A DNA stretch of 64,000 bases from Flavobacterium notoginsengisoli (GCF_014207905.1 NZ_JACHLB010000003.1:434001-498000); one strand, 5' to 3'. Positions 52,356 through 63,294 are shown, counted from the first letter of the stretch. Notes: generated from the letters alone by a model not told the origin. Translations and numbers: made by a program.

Positions 52356-54422
52356 TTACAATAATTTTTTCAAGCTTGTATAAACAGCTAATTCAACATC
52401 TGCGTGATCTTTTGTATTACAATCTTCTACTAGTTTTTTCAGATTATCAGCTTTCAAAGTCGATTTATTATCTAAAACCAATAATAATTCCTGCGATGCA
52501 TCATTTAATCTTTTAGACAAAGGCAATAGCGGCTGCACCAAAGGAGCATTTGCACTTAATGATGTCAAATCTTTATGTACAGCAATCCACTTATTGAAAA
52601 ATCCAGCCACTTTTGCTTTATTATCTGCCGATTTATTTGCTAAATATTGAGCAACCGCCGCATCAAATGCCAAAGCGTCTTTTGCATCCGGACCGCAAGC
52701 ATCTGCAAAAAGTGTCAATGGAGAATACATTTGATATTCTGTTCCTCCTTTATTACGAGTATATCCTTTTAGCGGTTCGCTTACTTTTAAAAATTCTTCT
52801 AGTGGTCGAATGTCCTGATTATTGGCAATATTTCTTAAGATCACGTCTTTATTACGAAGATGAGTGATTCCTAGTTCTTCCAATCTAAAAGAAACCGTTT
52901 CCAAACGCTTACGCATGTTTTCAACGTCTACCACATCTTCTGCCGACCAAAGTCTTTCTGCAATTGCGGCTGTTCTTGGCCATAGTCTTGAATCTATCGT
53001 GGTTGGAGACACTAGTTCTGTCCACATTGTAGCTTCTCCGCCTAAAATTCTAGCTTTTTCTTCAGCAGTTAAATTGGCTCCTTTTGGCATTGGATCATTT
53101 AAATAATGACTCGCAACTGGGTACATCAAATCAATATAATAGCCATTTGATAAAACCGTTTTGTAGCCTTTTCTAACTGCATCTACTAAAGACTGTCCAG
53201 CTGTCATTCCTTCGTTTGGTCCTCTCCAAGAATGCACAATAGCTTCTTTAGAAAGATCTTTGGTTAAAATTTCTTCCCAACCCATCAATTGTTTTCCATG
53301 TTTCTTTAACATTGGAGCCAATTGCATCGTGAAATAAGTTTGTAATTCGTGATTGGTTTTTAAATTATGTTTCTTTTTAAATTCTTGAATTTTCGGGTTT
53401 GCATCCCAATCTTTTCCCTCATTTTCATCTCCTCCAATGTGGAAATAAGCTCCTGGGAATAAAGGACAAACCTCATCAAAAACTTCACTTAAAAGCTGAT
53501 ATGTTTTAGGATTTGAAGGATCTAATGTTGGAGTAAAAATTCCAGCATTTCTTTCAATTCCATAGGTAGCAATTGCTGTACCTTGGATATTTTTTTCGGA
53601 TGTTCCTCCTGTCAGCGTAATTACTTTACTGCCAATTTCTGGATAGGCTGTTAAAATTGCAGATCCGTGACCTGGAACATCTATTTCTGGAACAATTAAA
53701 ATACCGCGCTCATCAGCATATTTTACGATATTTTTAATTTCCTCTTGTGTGTAATACATTCCATCCGAAGCCAATTCTGTAAACTTTGGATGTTTTTTCA
53801 TTTCAATTCTCCAACCTTGATCATCTACCAAGTGCCAATGGAAAACATTCATTTTCATGGCTGCCAATGCATCAATATTTCTTTTAATAACATCAATTGG
53901 CTGAAAATGTCTTGAAGCATCAATCATTAAGCCTCTCCATGTAAATCTTGGAAAATCTGAGATTTTCGAAACTGGAAAATAAAACGAATTTGAGTTGTTT
54001 TGAAGCAACTGTAATAAAGTCTCTAAACCATGCAAAGCTCCTAAATCACTCGATGCATTTAAAGTAATTTTGTTTGAAGTAATATCTAAATGATAACTTT
54101 CGTCTTCGTATAAACCAATTTTACCATTTTTTGTACAATTGATTTGCAATTCTGCATTCGGAACTTCATTTAATTTCGCAATAAACCCTTGTTCAAAAAA
54201 TATACCTGCTCTACCATCTAAACGGCGCAAAAAGCGAGTTACTCCCCCAAAAATTCTTGGATTCGGATTTCCTGTAATATTCACTTTAAAGTTTTTGGTT
54301 AAAGCAAAATTACCTTCATTAACAACAACACTCTGAGGCCAAGGCATAAGATTTAGCTGCTCTTTCTGGACTTGAGCACCCGCAGTTATACCTGCAAATA
54401 ATAGTACAAATAAATATTTCAT
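52356..54422 (-). CDS. Beta-N-acetylhexosaminidase, GH20
   Basis: A 688-residue exported glycosidase. A signal peptide (YLFVLLFAGITAGAQ) is followed by the GH20b domain (about 20-140) and the catalytic TIM barrel (about 150-490): RGLMIDASRHFQPIDVIKR, FHWHLVDDQGWRIEMKKHP, and HIGGDE with the catalytic Asp332-Glu333 pair. A C-terminal helical domain follows. GH20 enzymes release terminal GlcNAc by substrate-assisted catalysis. No lipobox is seen, so it is probably periplasmic. The ATG at 54422 is chosen to give the signal peptide. It lies downstream of the NagB fusion gene and presumably trims imported chitooligosaccharides or glycan fragments. Confidence 0.95.
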   Translation of the reverse strand: MKYLFVLLFAGITAGAQVQKEQLNLMPWPQSVVVNEGNFALTKNFKVNITGNPNPRIFGGVTRFLRRLDGRAGIFFEQGFIAKLNEVPNAELQINCTKNGKIGLYEDESYHLDITSNKITLNASSDLGALHGLETLLQLLQNNSNSFYFPVSKISDFPRFTWRGLMIDASRHFQPIDVIKRNIDALAAMKMNVFHWHLVDDQGWRIEMKKHPKFTELASDGMYYTQEEIKNIVKYADERGILIVPEIDVPGHGSAILTAYPEIGSKVITLTGGTSEKNIQGTAIATYGIERNAGIFTPTLDPSNPKTYQLLSEVFDEVCPLFPGAYFHIGGDENEGKDWDANPKIQEFKKKHNLKTNHELQTYFTMQLAPMLKKHGKQLMGWEEILTKDLSKEAIVHSWRGPNEGMTAGQSLVDAVRKGYKTVLSNGYYIDLMYPVASHYLNDPMPKGANLTAEEKARILGGEATMWTELVSPTTIDSRLWPRTAAIAERLWSAEDVVDVENMRKRLETVSFRLEELGITHLRNKDVILRNIANNQDIRPLEEFLKVSEPLKGYTRNKGGTEYQMYSPLTLFADACGPDAKDALAFDAAVAQYLANKSADNKAKVAGFFNKWIAVHKDLTSLSANAPLVQPLLPLSKRLNDASQELLLVLDNKSTLKADNLKKLVEDCNTKDHADVELAVYTSLKKLL

Positions 54423-54574
54423 TTTTCTTTTTTTTGGTTGGATAGTTTTTAATAAGTATCCTAAATTTATATAAAAAAAAGACAAAACTCAGAATGACTT
54501 CTGCATTACCTCACTTTTACAAGCAATCCTCTGAATTTTGTCATTTGATTCGCTCAAAATCGAATCTTAAAACT

Positions 54575-56512
54575 TTAATAATCAAAACGTTTGAAGGCTT
54601 CAATTGCTTCATATTCAGCCAAACCTAATTCATCATACAAAATAGCTGTATTCTTGTTTCTGTCTTCAGCCCTAACCCAGAATTCTCTAGAATCATTTCC
54701 TTGAAACATCACTCTATCCTTTTGAGATTGATGATGCAAAATAGCATGACGTTTTAATAAAACTTCTGATGGACTTAACGGAACTGCCATGTCAATTTCG
54801 TGAATATCCCATTCGTGCCAAGCTCCTCTATAAAGCCATAGCCAACAGTCTTTCATATAAGGTTCTGGCTTAAGTTCTTTTAAAGCCGCAAATATGGCAT
54901 TCAGACAAACTTCATGCGTTCCATGCGGATCTGCGAGATCTCCAGCAGCAAAAACTTGATGTGGTTTTATTTTGGCAATAATATTTTTTACAATAGCAAT
55001 ATCTTCTGGCCCTAAAGGATTCTTTTTTACTTGTCCTGTTTCATAAAAAGGAAGATCTAAAAAGTGCGTGTTTTCATCTTTTAAGCCAATATATCTAGTT
55101 GCGCCGTAAGATTCTCTTCTTCTAATTAATCCTTTTAATTTTCGAACTTCTAAAGAATCGATTTGGTTTTCTGATTTGTTATTTAAAAAATTAATTACCG
55201 ATTTGAAATTGATATCCGCTTTATCTTCTCCAACAAAATCACTTGCTACTTCTGCAAATTTTAGTGCTTCATCGTCTGAAACTGCAATGTTTCCAGAAGT
55301 TTGATAAACAACATGAACATCGTGACCTTGTTTGATTAACTTCGAAAATGTACCTCCCATAGAAATCACATCATCGTCTGGATGCGGACTAAAAAGAATT
55401 ACTCTTTTTTTAGCTGGATTTGCTCTTTCTGGACGATGCGAATCATCTGTGTTTGGTTTTCCTCCTGGCCATCCGGTAATGGTATGTTGCAAGATATTGA
55501 ACATATTGATATTCATATCATAAGCAGAACCTTCCTGTGCCAAAAGATCAGACATTCCGTTATTGTTATAATCACGGTCTGTTAATTTCAAAATAGACTG
55601 TTTTGTTTTTTGACACAACCAAACAATCGCTTTACTTTTCATTTCAGGTGTCCAAAGACATTCTCCAACTAACCATGGCGTTTTAAAACGGGTTAATTCG
55701 GTAGCCGCCGATTGGTCTAAAACAAAAGTTGCATTGGGATGATTTTGTAAAAAAGTAGCAGGAACTTCAGAACTAATATCACCTTGAATGGTTCTCTTGA
55801 TAATATCAGCTTTGTTTTGCCCCCAAGCCATCAAAACAATACGTTTAGACCTCATAATGGTTGAAACTCCCATTGTGATGGCGCGTTTCGGCACATTATC
55901 TATACCATTAAAAGCAGATGATGCATCGACTCTCGTGATATGATCTAAGGTAATAATTCTAGTTCCAGAATTAATGTGCGAGCCAGGTTCGTTAAAACCA
56001 ACATGCCCCGTACGTCCAATTCCTAACAACTGAAAATCAAGACCGCCTGCATTTTTAATATTCATTTCGTAATCAATACAATATTGATTGATTTCATCAA
56101 TTGCTACAGTACCATCTGGAATATTAATATTTTCAGGTTTGATATCAATATGATTAAAAAGATGCTCATGCATGAAATAATGATAGCTCTGATTGTTTTC
56201 TTTTGTCATTGGATAATATTCATCCAAATTAAAAGTGACTACATTGCTAAAACTTAGGCCTTCTTCTTTGTGCATTCGAACCAATTCCTCATACACTTTT
56301 ATTGGAGAAGAACCTGTTGCCAGACCTAAAACACAAGATTTATTTTTCTCTTGTTTAGATCTAATCAGCTGCGCAATTTCCTGAGCTACAATTACAGAAG
56401 CTTCTATAGAACTTTTGAAGATTTCGTTGTGGATTTTCTCAAATCGAGTTTCTTCAAATTTTCCCGCGCTTTTGTAACTGATATCAGGTTTTATTTCTAA
56501 AGCACTTTTCAT
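54575..56512 (-). CDS. nagB: Glucosamine-6-phosphate deaminase fused to PIG-L deacetylase
   Basis: A 645-residue cytosolic fusion. Residues about 20-290 are NagB: VLGLATGSSPIKVYEELVRM, VTFNLDEYYPM and GIGRTGHVGFNEPGS, with the catalytic Asp and His. Residues about 365-630 are a PIG-L/LmbE deacetylase with the zinc motif HPDDD at 377-381 (ILFSPHPDDDVISMGGTF) and a later AAGDLADPHGTHEVCL. NagB converts glucosamine-6-phosphate to fructose-6-phosphate and ammonia. The PIG-L half could remove the acetyl group first, which would explain the absence of nagA in this locus; this is an inference. The fusion is common in Bacteroidota. Confidence 0.92.
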   Translation of the reverse strand: MKSALEIKPDISYKSAGKFEETRFEKIHNEIFKSSIEASVIVAQEIAQLIRSKQEKNKSCVLGLATGSSPIKVYEELVRMHKEEGLSFSNVVTFNLDEYYPMTKENNQSYHYFMHEHLFNHIDIKPENINIPDGTVAIDEINQYCIDYEMNIKNAGGLDFQLLGIGRTGHVGFNEPGSHINSGTRIITLDHITRVDASSAFNGIDNVPKRAITMGVSTIMRSKRIVLMAWGQNKADIIKRTIQGDISSEVPATFLQNHPNATFVLDQSAATELTRFKTPWLVGECLWTPEMKSKAIVWLCQKTKQSILKLTDRDYNNNGMSDLLAQEGSAYDMNINMFNILQHTITGWPGGKPNTDDSHRPERANPAKKRVILFSPHPDDDVISMGGTFSKLIKQGHDVHVVYQTSGNIAVSDDEALKFAEVASDFVGEDKADINFKSVINFLNNKSENQIDSLEVRKLKGLIRRRESYGATRYIGLKDENTHFLDLPFYETGQVKKNPLGPEDIAIVKNIIAKIKPHQVFAAGDLADPHGTHEVCLNAIFAALKELKPEPYMKDCWLWLYRGAWHEWDIHEIDMAVPLSPSEVLLKRHAILHHQSQKDRVMFQGNDSREFWVRAEDRNKNTAILYDELGLAEYEAIEAFKRFDY

Positions 56513-56618
56513 TTCTTTTCTTTTTTTGTAGTAATTACCATTTTGGTTTTAAGAATGGTATAGACCGCTTTCGCCGTCTATACCATTACTACTAACCAAA
56601 CTCAATATTATTGTTTTC

Positions 56619-58187
56619 TTAGAAGTTTGCTTTATTAACATCCCACCAAAGTCTTGTCGCTCCGTTATCAGCTCCACCAAGAGCTGTTACACCAGATGCA
56701 ACACCTTCTGGGTTACTTGCTGCTTCAGACTGAGCAAAAGGAAGTCTTCTAACACCAAGTTCTGTACTAATTACACCACCACTTTTGTTATTTGCAATTC
56801 TGAATAATTTTGGATAACCTGTTCTTCTAAATTCAGACCAAGCCTCTTGACCATCAGGATAAGTAGCAATCCATTTTTGAGTGATAATTTTTTCAAGATT
56901 TTCTTCGTTTGTAACACCCCATGCAACTGTAACTTTAGAAACAGCAGGAGTATTATTTGCAGGAAACAATGGATCTACATAATTAAGCGGTAATTTTGTA
57001 TTGTCTGCTGCGTAAGCTGCTGCACCTTCTACTCCATTTTGCTCAAAAGAAGCTTTAATACCTGCTTCGTATAATTCTTTACCAGTTCCTCCCATGTTCC
57101 AGCCTCTTAAAGCACCTTCTGCTCTAAGGAAGTAAACCTCAGCTGTAGACATCCAAGTAACTTCGCCTGTTTTTGTTCTAGGTCCAGTTTGAGAAAATTT
57201 AGCATAAGTTGTTCCAGAAGGGTAAGTAACACCGTTTCTAACAGAAGCATATTCTCCTGGTTTAATTTCTGATGTATTCCAGTATTTAGCAATACGTGGA
57301 TCTTCATAACCTCCTAAGATAGACTGCATATCAGCTCCCATAAATAAACCAACCCAAGAGTGGCTCATTACATCAATCACATTAAGGTCAACTGGCGATT
57401 TGATTTTCATTACATCGGCATTAAGCTTAAATACACCTATTGAATTATTAACTGCTTTTTCTGCTTCCGTTTTTGCTAAAGCTGGATCCACTTTTACGAT
57501 ACGCATAGCCATTCTTAAACGAAGTGAATTTGCATATTTAACCCATTGTGTATAATCTCCATCGTAAGAAGACAAATCTGTTCCTTTAAAAGTAGATGCT
57601 TCATTTGCCGCAATTCTTTTTGTTAATTCAGTAACTGCAAAATCTAAGTCTTTGAACATTTGAGTGTAAATATCTTTCTGAGAATCATAAAGAACTGCAC
57701 CGTCAGCTCCGTATTTAGAATATACAGCAGGTCCGTACATATCTGTAATACGTTGCATTTGAACCGCTTTTATGATTAGCGACCATGCGTAAAACTGATC
57801 ATATTTACCTTTAGCTCTCTGCTCTATTTTATAAAGATTTGCAATAATATCAACATAAGCTCTTTCCCAAGCATAACCATTCCAACCAGGATTTAATGCA
57901 TAATCGTAATTATTAAAATCTCCAAAAGGAACTGGTGTGATCATATATCCAGACCATCCATCTGCCTGCAAACTTTGTTGAATCTGATATTGCCAAGTAA
58001 CATCAGAAATATAAATTCTACTAAAAGCAGGTTTAAACAAACTTTTAATGTTGTTATAATCCTGTTCTAATTGTCCTGTACTAGCACCTTCAGGATTTGT
58101 GTTGATCTCCTCAAAATTATCTGTACAACTAAAAGCTGCAAGTAATGAGAAGCATATCGCTGTTCTTTTTAATTTATTTAGTGTCAT
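56619..58187 (-). CDS. SusD/RagB-family glycan-binding lipoprotein
   Basis: A 522-residue lipoprotein (lipobox AAFSC, Cys21) starting the mature chain TDNFEEINTNPEGASTGQLE, typical of the SusD-like 2 family. TPR-like helices follow (WAYERAYVDIIANLYKIEQR would be the type; here NGYAWERAYVDIIANLYKIE), plus DMYGPAVYSKYGAD and a C-terminal EEIL-type segment with EAWSEFRRTGYPKLF. SusD proteins sit on the surface as lids of SusC channels and bind oligosaccharides. It follows susC by 10 bases. In this locus the ligand is probably a GlcNAc-containing oligosaccharide. Confidence 0.93.
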   Translation of the reverse strand: MTLNKLKRTAICFSLLAAFSCTDNFEEINTNPEGASTGQLEQDYNNIKSLFKPAFSRIYISDVTWQYQIQQSLQADGWSGYMITPVPFGDFNNYDYALNPGWNGYAWERAYVDIIANLYKIEQRAKGKYDQFYAWSLIIKAVQMQRITDMYGPAVYSKYGADGAVLYDSQKDIYTQMFKDLDFAVTELTKRIAANEASTFKGTDLSSYDGDYTQWVKYANSLRLRMAMRIVKVDPALAKTEAEKAVNNSIGVFKLNADVMKIKSPVDLNVIDVMSHSWVGLFMGADMQSILGGYEDPRIAKYWNTSEIKPGEYASVRNGVTYPSGTTYAKFSQTGPRTKTGEVTWMSTAEVYFLRAEGALRGWNMGGTGKELYEAGIKASFEQNGVEGAAAYAADNTKLPLNYVDPLFPANNTPAVSKVTVAWGVTNEENLEKIITQKWIATYPDGQEAWSEFRRTGYPKLFRIANNKSGGVISTELGVRRLPFAQSEAASNPEGVASGVTALGGADNGATRLWWDVNKANF

Positions 58188-58197
58188 GATTGTTAGA

Positions 58198-61100
58198 TTA
58201 GAATGTTAAGTTTAAATTAAGACCAATACTTCTTGTTGAAGGTAAACCAAACACATCAACACCTTGTAAACCTTCACCTGTACTTAAGGCAACGTTTGGA
58301 TCAAATGGTGCATCTTTGTAAATAAAGAATAAGTTTCTAGCAATTAATGAAATACTTGCTGTTTGTACGAATGGCAATTTATCTTTTTTGAAAGTATATC
58401 CGATAGAAACCTCTCTTACACTTACATTTGTAGCATCATAAACATATTCTCCTGAAGCTCCGTTTCTACCTGCAGTTCCATTGTAATAGTCAAATGCATC
58501 CATTGTTGTTACAGGAGTTCCGTCACTTGCTCTTACACCGTTAATTTTAACTCCTCCAGCATTTCTTGCATCACCTGTAGCTTTAGAAACTCCATTGTAG
58601 TCATTGATTGCTTGAGTTAAACTTAAAACCTCTCCTCCAAAGCGTCCATCGATTAAGATATTAGCAGTAAATGATCCAATTTTAAAAGTGTTAGACCAAC
58701 CTAACATAAAATCAGGATTTGCATTACCAACTTCTTCCCAATCTGTTCTTTGAATTGTATTGTCATCATTGATTAGAATTCTACCTTGTGCATCTCTCTT
58801 AAGGTTTTTACCTTCGATTACACCAAATGGTCTTCCTTCTATTAATGAATATCTGTAGCTGTTAGATCCTGGATCAGTAATAAGAATTCTTCCGTTTGCA
58901 CCATCTGCGGCAGGAATATCATTTACCCTACTCTTATTTTGTGAGTAGTTAACTCTAGTATCCCAATTGAATTTTTCACCTCTGATAATATCACCGTATA
59001 AAACAACCTCAAAACCTTTATTAGTAATACTACCAGCATTGATAGCATAATTAGTGTAACCATTAGGGTTTGTAGCTGGAGCAGCAACTTGGATAAATTG
59101 ATTTTTAGTTTTAGAATCATAGTAAGAAAGTTCAAAACCTAATCTGTTGTTAAACATTCTCCATTCTGTACCTAACTCAACCTCAGATTTCAACTCAGGT
59201 TTTAATGTTGTACCTGGCATTGGACCAACTGGCGGATTTACAATACTTCCTGCAACAATTGTAGAAGTAGGGCTAGTAATACTACCAGCAATATCATTAC
59301 CAACTTGTGCATAAGTAGCACGAACTTTACCAAAGTTAATAACTTCTGGCATTGCAAACATATCACTAAGAATACCTGTAAGACCTACAGAAGGATAGAA
59401 GAAACTTGGATCATTTGTATTTACTAAAGTAGATGACCAGTCATTTCTAGCAGCAAGATCTAAGAATAAATAATCTTTGTACCCGAAAGTTGTAGCAGCA
59501 AAAATTGACTGAACTTCTCTTTCTGCACCTGTTTGAACGTTACCGTTATTATTTACAAAGTTTCCTAAAGTAAAGATATTAGCATAGTTTAAACCTCCTC
59601 CAATTCCTGAATCTACAGTTAAACCAGTAGTTTTAGAATTGTTAATACTTGCTCCAATTGTACCGTTGAATGAAAAATTATCGCTAATTTTTGTATTAAA
59701 CAAACCTAAGATATCAGCATAGTTCTGAGTTCCAATTAAATTTGCATTGATGTATCTTCCTGTTGAATGAACTAAAGAAGTCGCAGAAGTAGCGTACATT
59801 TCTTTTTGGAAATTGCTTTCGCTTCTATTGTAGCTATATCTTGATTGTAAGTGAAACCATTCAGCAACTTTATAATCTAAAGCAATCGCTCCGTTAAAGA
59901 AATTGTTAGTATCTACAGATTTTTGTCTGTTAATTTGCCAGTATGGATTCTCGTTACTTTCGTTTACTGTTGCAAAACCAGGATAGTTTTGAACCATCAT
60001 ATTTCTTACTGGATCAAAAACTTCATATGTTTTTAAGTCATTCAAACTAAAAGCTCTTGGATGAGAATAAACACCGCTGATTGGGTTGAAATATAAACCA
60101 TTTGTTGGTCTATTATTAATTGTCTGAGCAACATAGTTTCCTGTTACTGCAACACTTAATCTATCGTTTAAAAATTTACTAGTTTGACGAATTCCAAAGT
60201 TATTTTTCTTTAAATGATTTCCTGGCATAATTCCAGAAGCATCTGTATTAGCGTAAGTTAAACTTGTTGAATTTCCATCAGTAGCTTTAGAGAAAGCCAT
60301 AGATGTGATTTGTGTAACTCCAGTTTCAAAGAAATCTTTAATATCTCCTTCTACTTTTTTCTTATCTCCCCAGCTTCTTGGATCTCCATCATTTGAAGTA
60401 TAATCTGATTGGAATTTTGGTAAATAAGCCGCACTGTCAAAAGTTGTAACAGAGTTCACATTAAATGATTCAACTCCAGCTTTTCCTTTTTTAGAAGTAA
60501 GCAAGATAACACCATTTGCTCCTTGGCTACCATATAATACAGAAGCTGCAGCACCTTTAAGAACAGTCATTCCATCATAATCATCAGGATTGATCAATGA
60601 TACAACATCACCACCGTCACGGTTACCCCCTGCCAAATCACCAAAAGTACCATTTGGTTGACCTGTTCCTTGGTTGTATAAAGGAATACCATCAATTACA
60701 TATAAAGGCTGGTTATTTACGAAAGATGAATTACCACGAATTACAACTTTAGTAGAACCTCCTGTTCCAGAAGAACTCTTAGTTACTGCAACACCGGCAA
60801 TTTTACCAGCAACAGTATTAATAAGGTTTGGATCTTTTACACGAGTTAGCTCTTCTCCTTTAAGCTCTTGAGCAGCATAAGTTAAAGATTTTCTTGTCTT
60901 TTTTATACCTAAAGAAGTTACCACAACTTCATTTAATGCATTTGAAGATCCTTGAACCAACTTCACATTAATTGTAGCAGCATCTCCTACAACAATTGTC
61001 TGAGTTTCTAGCCCTACATAAGTAAAAACTAAAGTCTGACCTTTTTGAGCTTCAATTGTATACAATCCGTCAAAATCGGTTGTTGTTCCCCTTTGACCTC

Positions 61101-61233
61101 CTTGTACAGCAACAGAAACGCCTGGTAATGGCATACCGTCAGAATCTGTAATCACACCTTTGACACTTTTTACTTGGGCAAGCGAAACTTGCGCCGTAAA
61201 AACAATCATAAAGATTAAGAAAATTTTTTTCAT
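58198..61233 (-). CDS. SusC/RagA-family TonB-linked outer membrane transporter
   Basis: A 1011-residue receptor. A signal peptide ([17 protein letters not shown]) precedes a carboxypeptidase-regulatory-like domain (about 23-105; [20 protein letters not shown]) and a TonB-dependent plug (about 115-235; [40 protein letters not shown], the family signature). A beta-barrel to the end follows, closing in [16 protein letters not shown]. SusC imports oligosaccharides using TonB energy, with SusD as lid. It is divergent from the LytS/LytTR pair, and a 21-bp-spaced direct repeat lies about 60-100 bases upstream, a likely control site. Confidence 0.96.
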   Translation of the reverse strand: MKKIFLIFMIVFTAQVSLAQVKSVKGVITDSDGMPLPGVSVAVQGGQRGTTTDFDGLYTIEAQKGQTLVFTYVGLETQTIVVGDAATINVKLVQGSSNALNEVVVTSLGIKKTRKSLTYAAQELKGEELTRVKDPNLINTVAGKIAGVAVTKSSSGTGGSTKVVIRGNSSFVNNQPLYVIDGIPLYNQGTGQPNGTFGDLAGGNRDGGDVVSLINPDDYDGMTVLKGAAASVLYGSQGANGVILLTSKKGKAGVESFNVNSVTTFDSAAYLPKFQSDYTSNDGDPRSWGDKKKVEGDIKDFFETGVTQITSMAFSKATDGNSTSLTYANTDASGIMPGNHLKKNNFGIRQTSKFLNDRLSVAVTGNYVAQTINNRPTNGLYFNPISGVYSHPRAFSLNDLKTYEVFDPVRNMMVQNYPGFATVNESNENPYWQINRQKSVDTNNFFNGAIALDYKVAEWFHLQSRYSYNRSESNFQKEMYATSATSLVHSTGRYINANLIGTQNYADILGLFNTKISDNFSFNGTIGASINNSKTTGLTVDSGIGGGLNYANIFTLGNFVNNNGNVQTGAEREVQSIFAATTFGYKDYLFLDLAARNDWSSTLVNTNDPSFFYPSVGLTGILSDMFAMPEVINFGKVRATYAQVGNDIAGSITSPTSTIVAGSIVNPPVGPMPGTTLKPELKSEVELGTEWRMFNNRLGFELSYYDSKTKNQFIQVAAPATNPNGYTNYAINAGSITNKGFEVVLYGDIIRGEKFNWDTRVNYSQNKSRVNDIPAADGANGRILITDPGSNSYRYSLIEGRPFGVIEGKNLKRDAQGRILINDDNTIQRTDWEEVGNANPDFMLGWSNTFKIGSFTANILIDGRFGGEVLSLTQAINDYNGVSKATGDARNAGGVKINGVRASDGTPVTTMDAFDYYNGTAGRNGASGEYVYDATNVSVREVSIGYTFKKDKLPFVQTASISLIARNLFFIYKDAPFDPNVALSTGEGLQGVDVFGLPSTRSIGLNLNLTF

Positions 61234-61293
61234 GTTTATTTTATTTTGTTAGTTATGAGGTAAAATTATTCTTAAGACATTGTTAAAAAAAAT

Positions 61294-61331
61294 AAATTAA
61301 ACCAACGACAATAAAATTTAAACGAACGACA
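61294..61331 (-). promoter_or_regulatory. 21-bp-spaced direct repeat upstream of susC, candidate LytTR site
   Basis: Two 17-base sites at 61294-61310 and 61315-61331 match at 15 positions with exact 21-bp spacing. On the susC strand each reads TGTCGTT(C/G)GTTTAA(A/T)TT, allowing one further A/T change near the end. LytTR regulators typically bind paired direct repeats separated by two helical turns. The adjacent operon encodes a LytTR regulator. Binding is inferred. Confidence 0.6.
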
Positions 61332-61507
61332 TAAATCATTCAATAATGCGTTTTACGAAAACGTTCTATTCCAAAAAATAAACATGAATAAGCAATTATC
61401 ACGAAATTTTATTCAAAAAAATTGGCACTTTGCCTTTAATTGTTTAAAGTTGCACAATATTAATTCTTGTTAAGAAAATCTAAAATCCACAAACCTCTTA
61501 AAACCAA

Positions 61508-62560
61508 TTGAAAGAAATTAAAAAAGTTAAATTTGATATTAAACTGCAAAATCACATTTGGTTTTGGGGCGTGTACTTTACTTTAAACTTTTTAAGATGG
61601 GGAGCTTATTTTAATGATTATCCCTATGCTTTCAAATCCAACTTAATTGAATTTTCGCTGGTTATTCCGTTAGTATATCTCAATTTATTTGTTTTGGTTC
61701 CGAGATATGTTTTGAAGCAGAAATATATCATGTATACTTTTTTGCTCCTTGTAAGTTTGTTTGTAATTTATTTGCTAAAAACAGCACTTACTTATTATAT
61801 CATAAGTGAAAATATCTGGCCCGAAGCCAATCGAGAATATCATCCGTTTGAAATTAATCACATTGTAGCCGTTTGTATTGGAGAATTGTACGTTTTAGCA
61901 ATGGCTTCTTCAGTTTATCTGACTTTAACTTGGTTACGCGAACGCGAAAGAAACCGTTCTTTGAGAGAAAATCAGTTTAAAATAAAATTGAAATATCTCG
62001 AAAATCAGATTCAGCCTCATTTTTTCTTCAATACACTAAACAACTTATACGCTTTATCTCTTGAATCTTCTAAAAAAGTTCCAGATGTAATTATCAAACT
62101 TTCCAATTTAATGGAATATGTGCTTTATGATGTAAAAGGAACTAAGTTTGTACCTTTATTAAAAGAAATCGATTATATCCAGAACTATATTGAAATCGAA
62201 AAACTGCGTTTTGCAAATGTAGAAGTCACTATCAATTTAGAGTCGCCAATTGAAGACGTTGTCGTACCTCCACTAATTTTCATATCATTGGTAGAAAATG
62301 CTTTTAAACATGGAGGTTTAAACAATAAAAACCTAAAAATCAAAATCAACTGCAAGGTTATCGACAATAAAATACTTGATTTTGAAATCTTAAATAATTT
62401 TGTAATTTCACAAAATCATAATCCAAAAAAAGGAATTGGTTTAGTAAATACCAAAAAGAGATTAAAGTTGATTTACAAAAACAATTTCAGCCTCAAACAA
62501 AAAACCAAACTAAATTTCTACATAATCCGATTACAAATACCTACTCAGAATGAAGATTAA
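61508..62560 (+). CDS. LytS/YehU-type sensor histidine kinase
   Basis: A 350-residue membrane kinase. Four hydrophobic helices fill residues about 15-145 (IWFWGVYFTLNFL, LIEFSLVIPLVYLNLFVLV, YTFLLLVSLFVIYLL, AVCIGELYVLAMASSVYL). The His_kinase domain follows with His171 in LENQIQPHFFFNTLNNLY. The HATPase end has VVPPLIFISLVENAFKHG and GIGLVNTKKRLKL. It begins at TTG 61508, which gives MKEIKKVKFDIKLQ. It overlaps the regulator gene by 11 bases. It presumably senses GlcNAc or a fragment of it and activates the locus; the signal is not proven by sequence. Confidence 0.92.
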   Translation: MKEIKKVKFDIKLQNHIWFWGVYFTLNFLRWGAYFNDYPYAFKSNLIEFSLVIPLVYLNLFVLVPRYVLKQKYIMYTFLLLVSLFVIYLLKTALTYYIISENIWPEANREYHPFEINHIVAVCIGELYVLAMASSVYLTLTWLRERERNRSLRENQFKIKLKYLENQIQPHFFFNTLNNLYALSLESSKKVPDVIIKLSNLMEYVLYDVKGTKFVPLLKEIDYIQNYIEIEKLRFANVEVTINLESPIEDVVVPPLIFISLVENAFKHGGLNNKNLKIKINCKVIDNKILDFEILNNFVISQNHNPKKGIGLVNTKKRLKLIYKNNFSLKQKTKLNFYIIRLQIPTQNED

Positions 62561-63251
62561 ATGCGTGTTAATTGATGATGAGCCATTAGCAATCAAGGTT
62601 CTGGAAAATTATTTTACCAATTTTACAGATTTTGAAATAATAGCAACATTCAATAATTCTCTAGAAGCGCTCGATTTTATTAACAGTACAACTGTCGATG
62701 CCGTCTTTCTAGATATCAACATGCCAATGATGACTGGTTTTGAACTAATCAGTCTAATTGAAAGTAAAACCAAAGTAATCATTACAACGGCATTTAGAGA
62801 ATTTGCTGCAGAAAGCTACGATCTTGATGTTTTAGATTATTTAGTAAAACCTATTCCGCTTCCTAGATTCATTAAATGCATCAATAAAATAACAACCGAA
62901 TACAATCTCAAAAACAATATTAAAGTTGAGACTGCAAAAGGTGATTCTCATATTTTTATTAAAGTCGATAAAAAAATGATGAAAATTAATATTGAAGAAA
63001 TTTTGTTTGTAGAAGGAATGAAAGAATACATCAAAGTAGTGACTCCAGACAAAACCTATATTACCCATAAATCTCTTACCTCTTTATCGGAAGAATTGCC
63101 CGCAGATAAATTTCTAAGAATACATAAATCTTATGTAATTGCATTAAACAAGGTGAAATCTATAGAAGGAAACCGCGTTCAAATACAATCTTATAACATT
63201 CCGATAGGTAGAAATTACAGCAAAGAGGTCAAAAACAAAATACTAGAATAA
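62550..63251 (+). CDS. LytTR-family response regulator
   Basis: A 233-residue regulator with an N-terminal receiver (LIDDEPLAIKVLENYF, phospho-acceptor Asp55 in VFLDINMPMMTGF, Thr in ITTAF, Lys in LVKPIPL). A C-terminal LytTR DNA-binding domain follows (about 135-233; IEEILFVEGMKEYIKVVTPD, HKSLTSLSEELPADKFLRIH, VQIQSYNIPIGRNYSKEV). LytTR domains bind pairs of short direct repeats. The best candidate site is the 21-bp-spaced pair upstream of susC; a weaker pair precedes the sugar importer gene. It overlaps the kinase gene. Confidence 0.94.
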   Translation: MKIKCVLIDDEPLAIKVLENYFTNFTDFEIIATFNNSLEALDFINSTTVDAVFLDINMPMMTGFELISLIESKTKVIITTAFREFAAESYDLDVLDYLVKPIPLPRFIKCINKITTEYNLKNNIKVETAKGDSHIFIKVDKKMMKINIEEILFVEGMKEYIKVVTPDKTYITHKSLTSLSEELPADKFLRIHKSYVIALNKVKSIEGNRVQIQSYNIPIGRNYSKEVKNKILE

Positions 63252-63294
63252 AATATAATTACGAATTACATTTTCTAAGTGGGTTAAAATTAAC

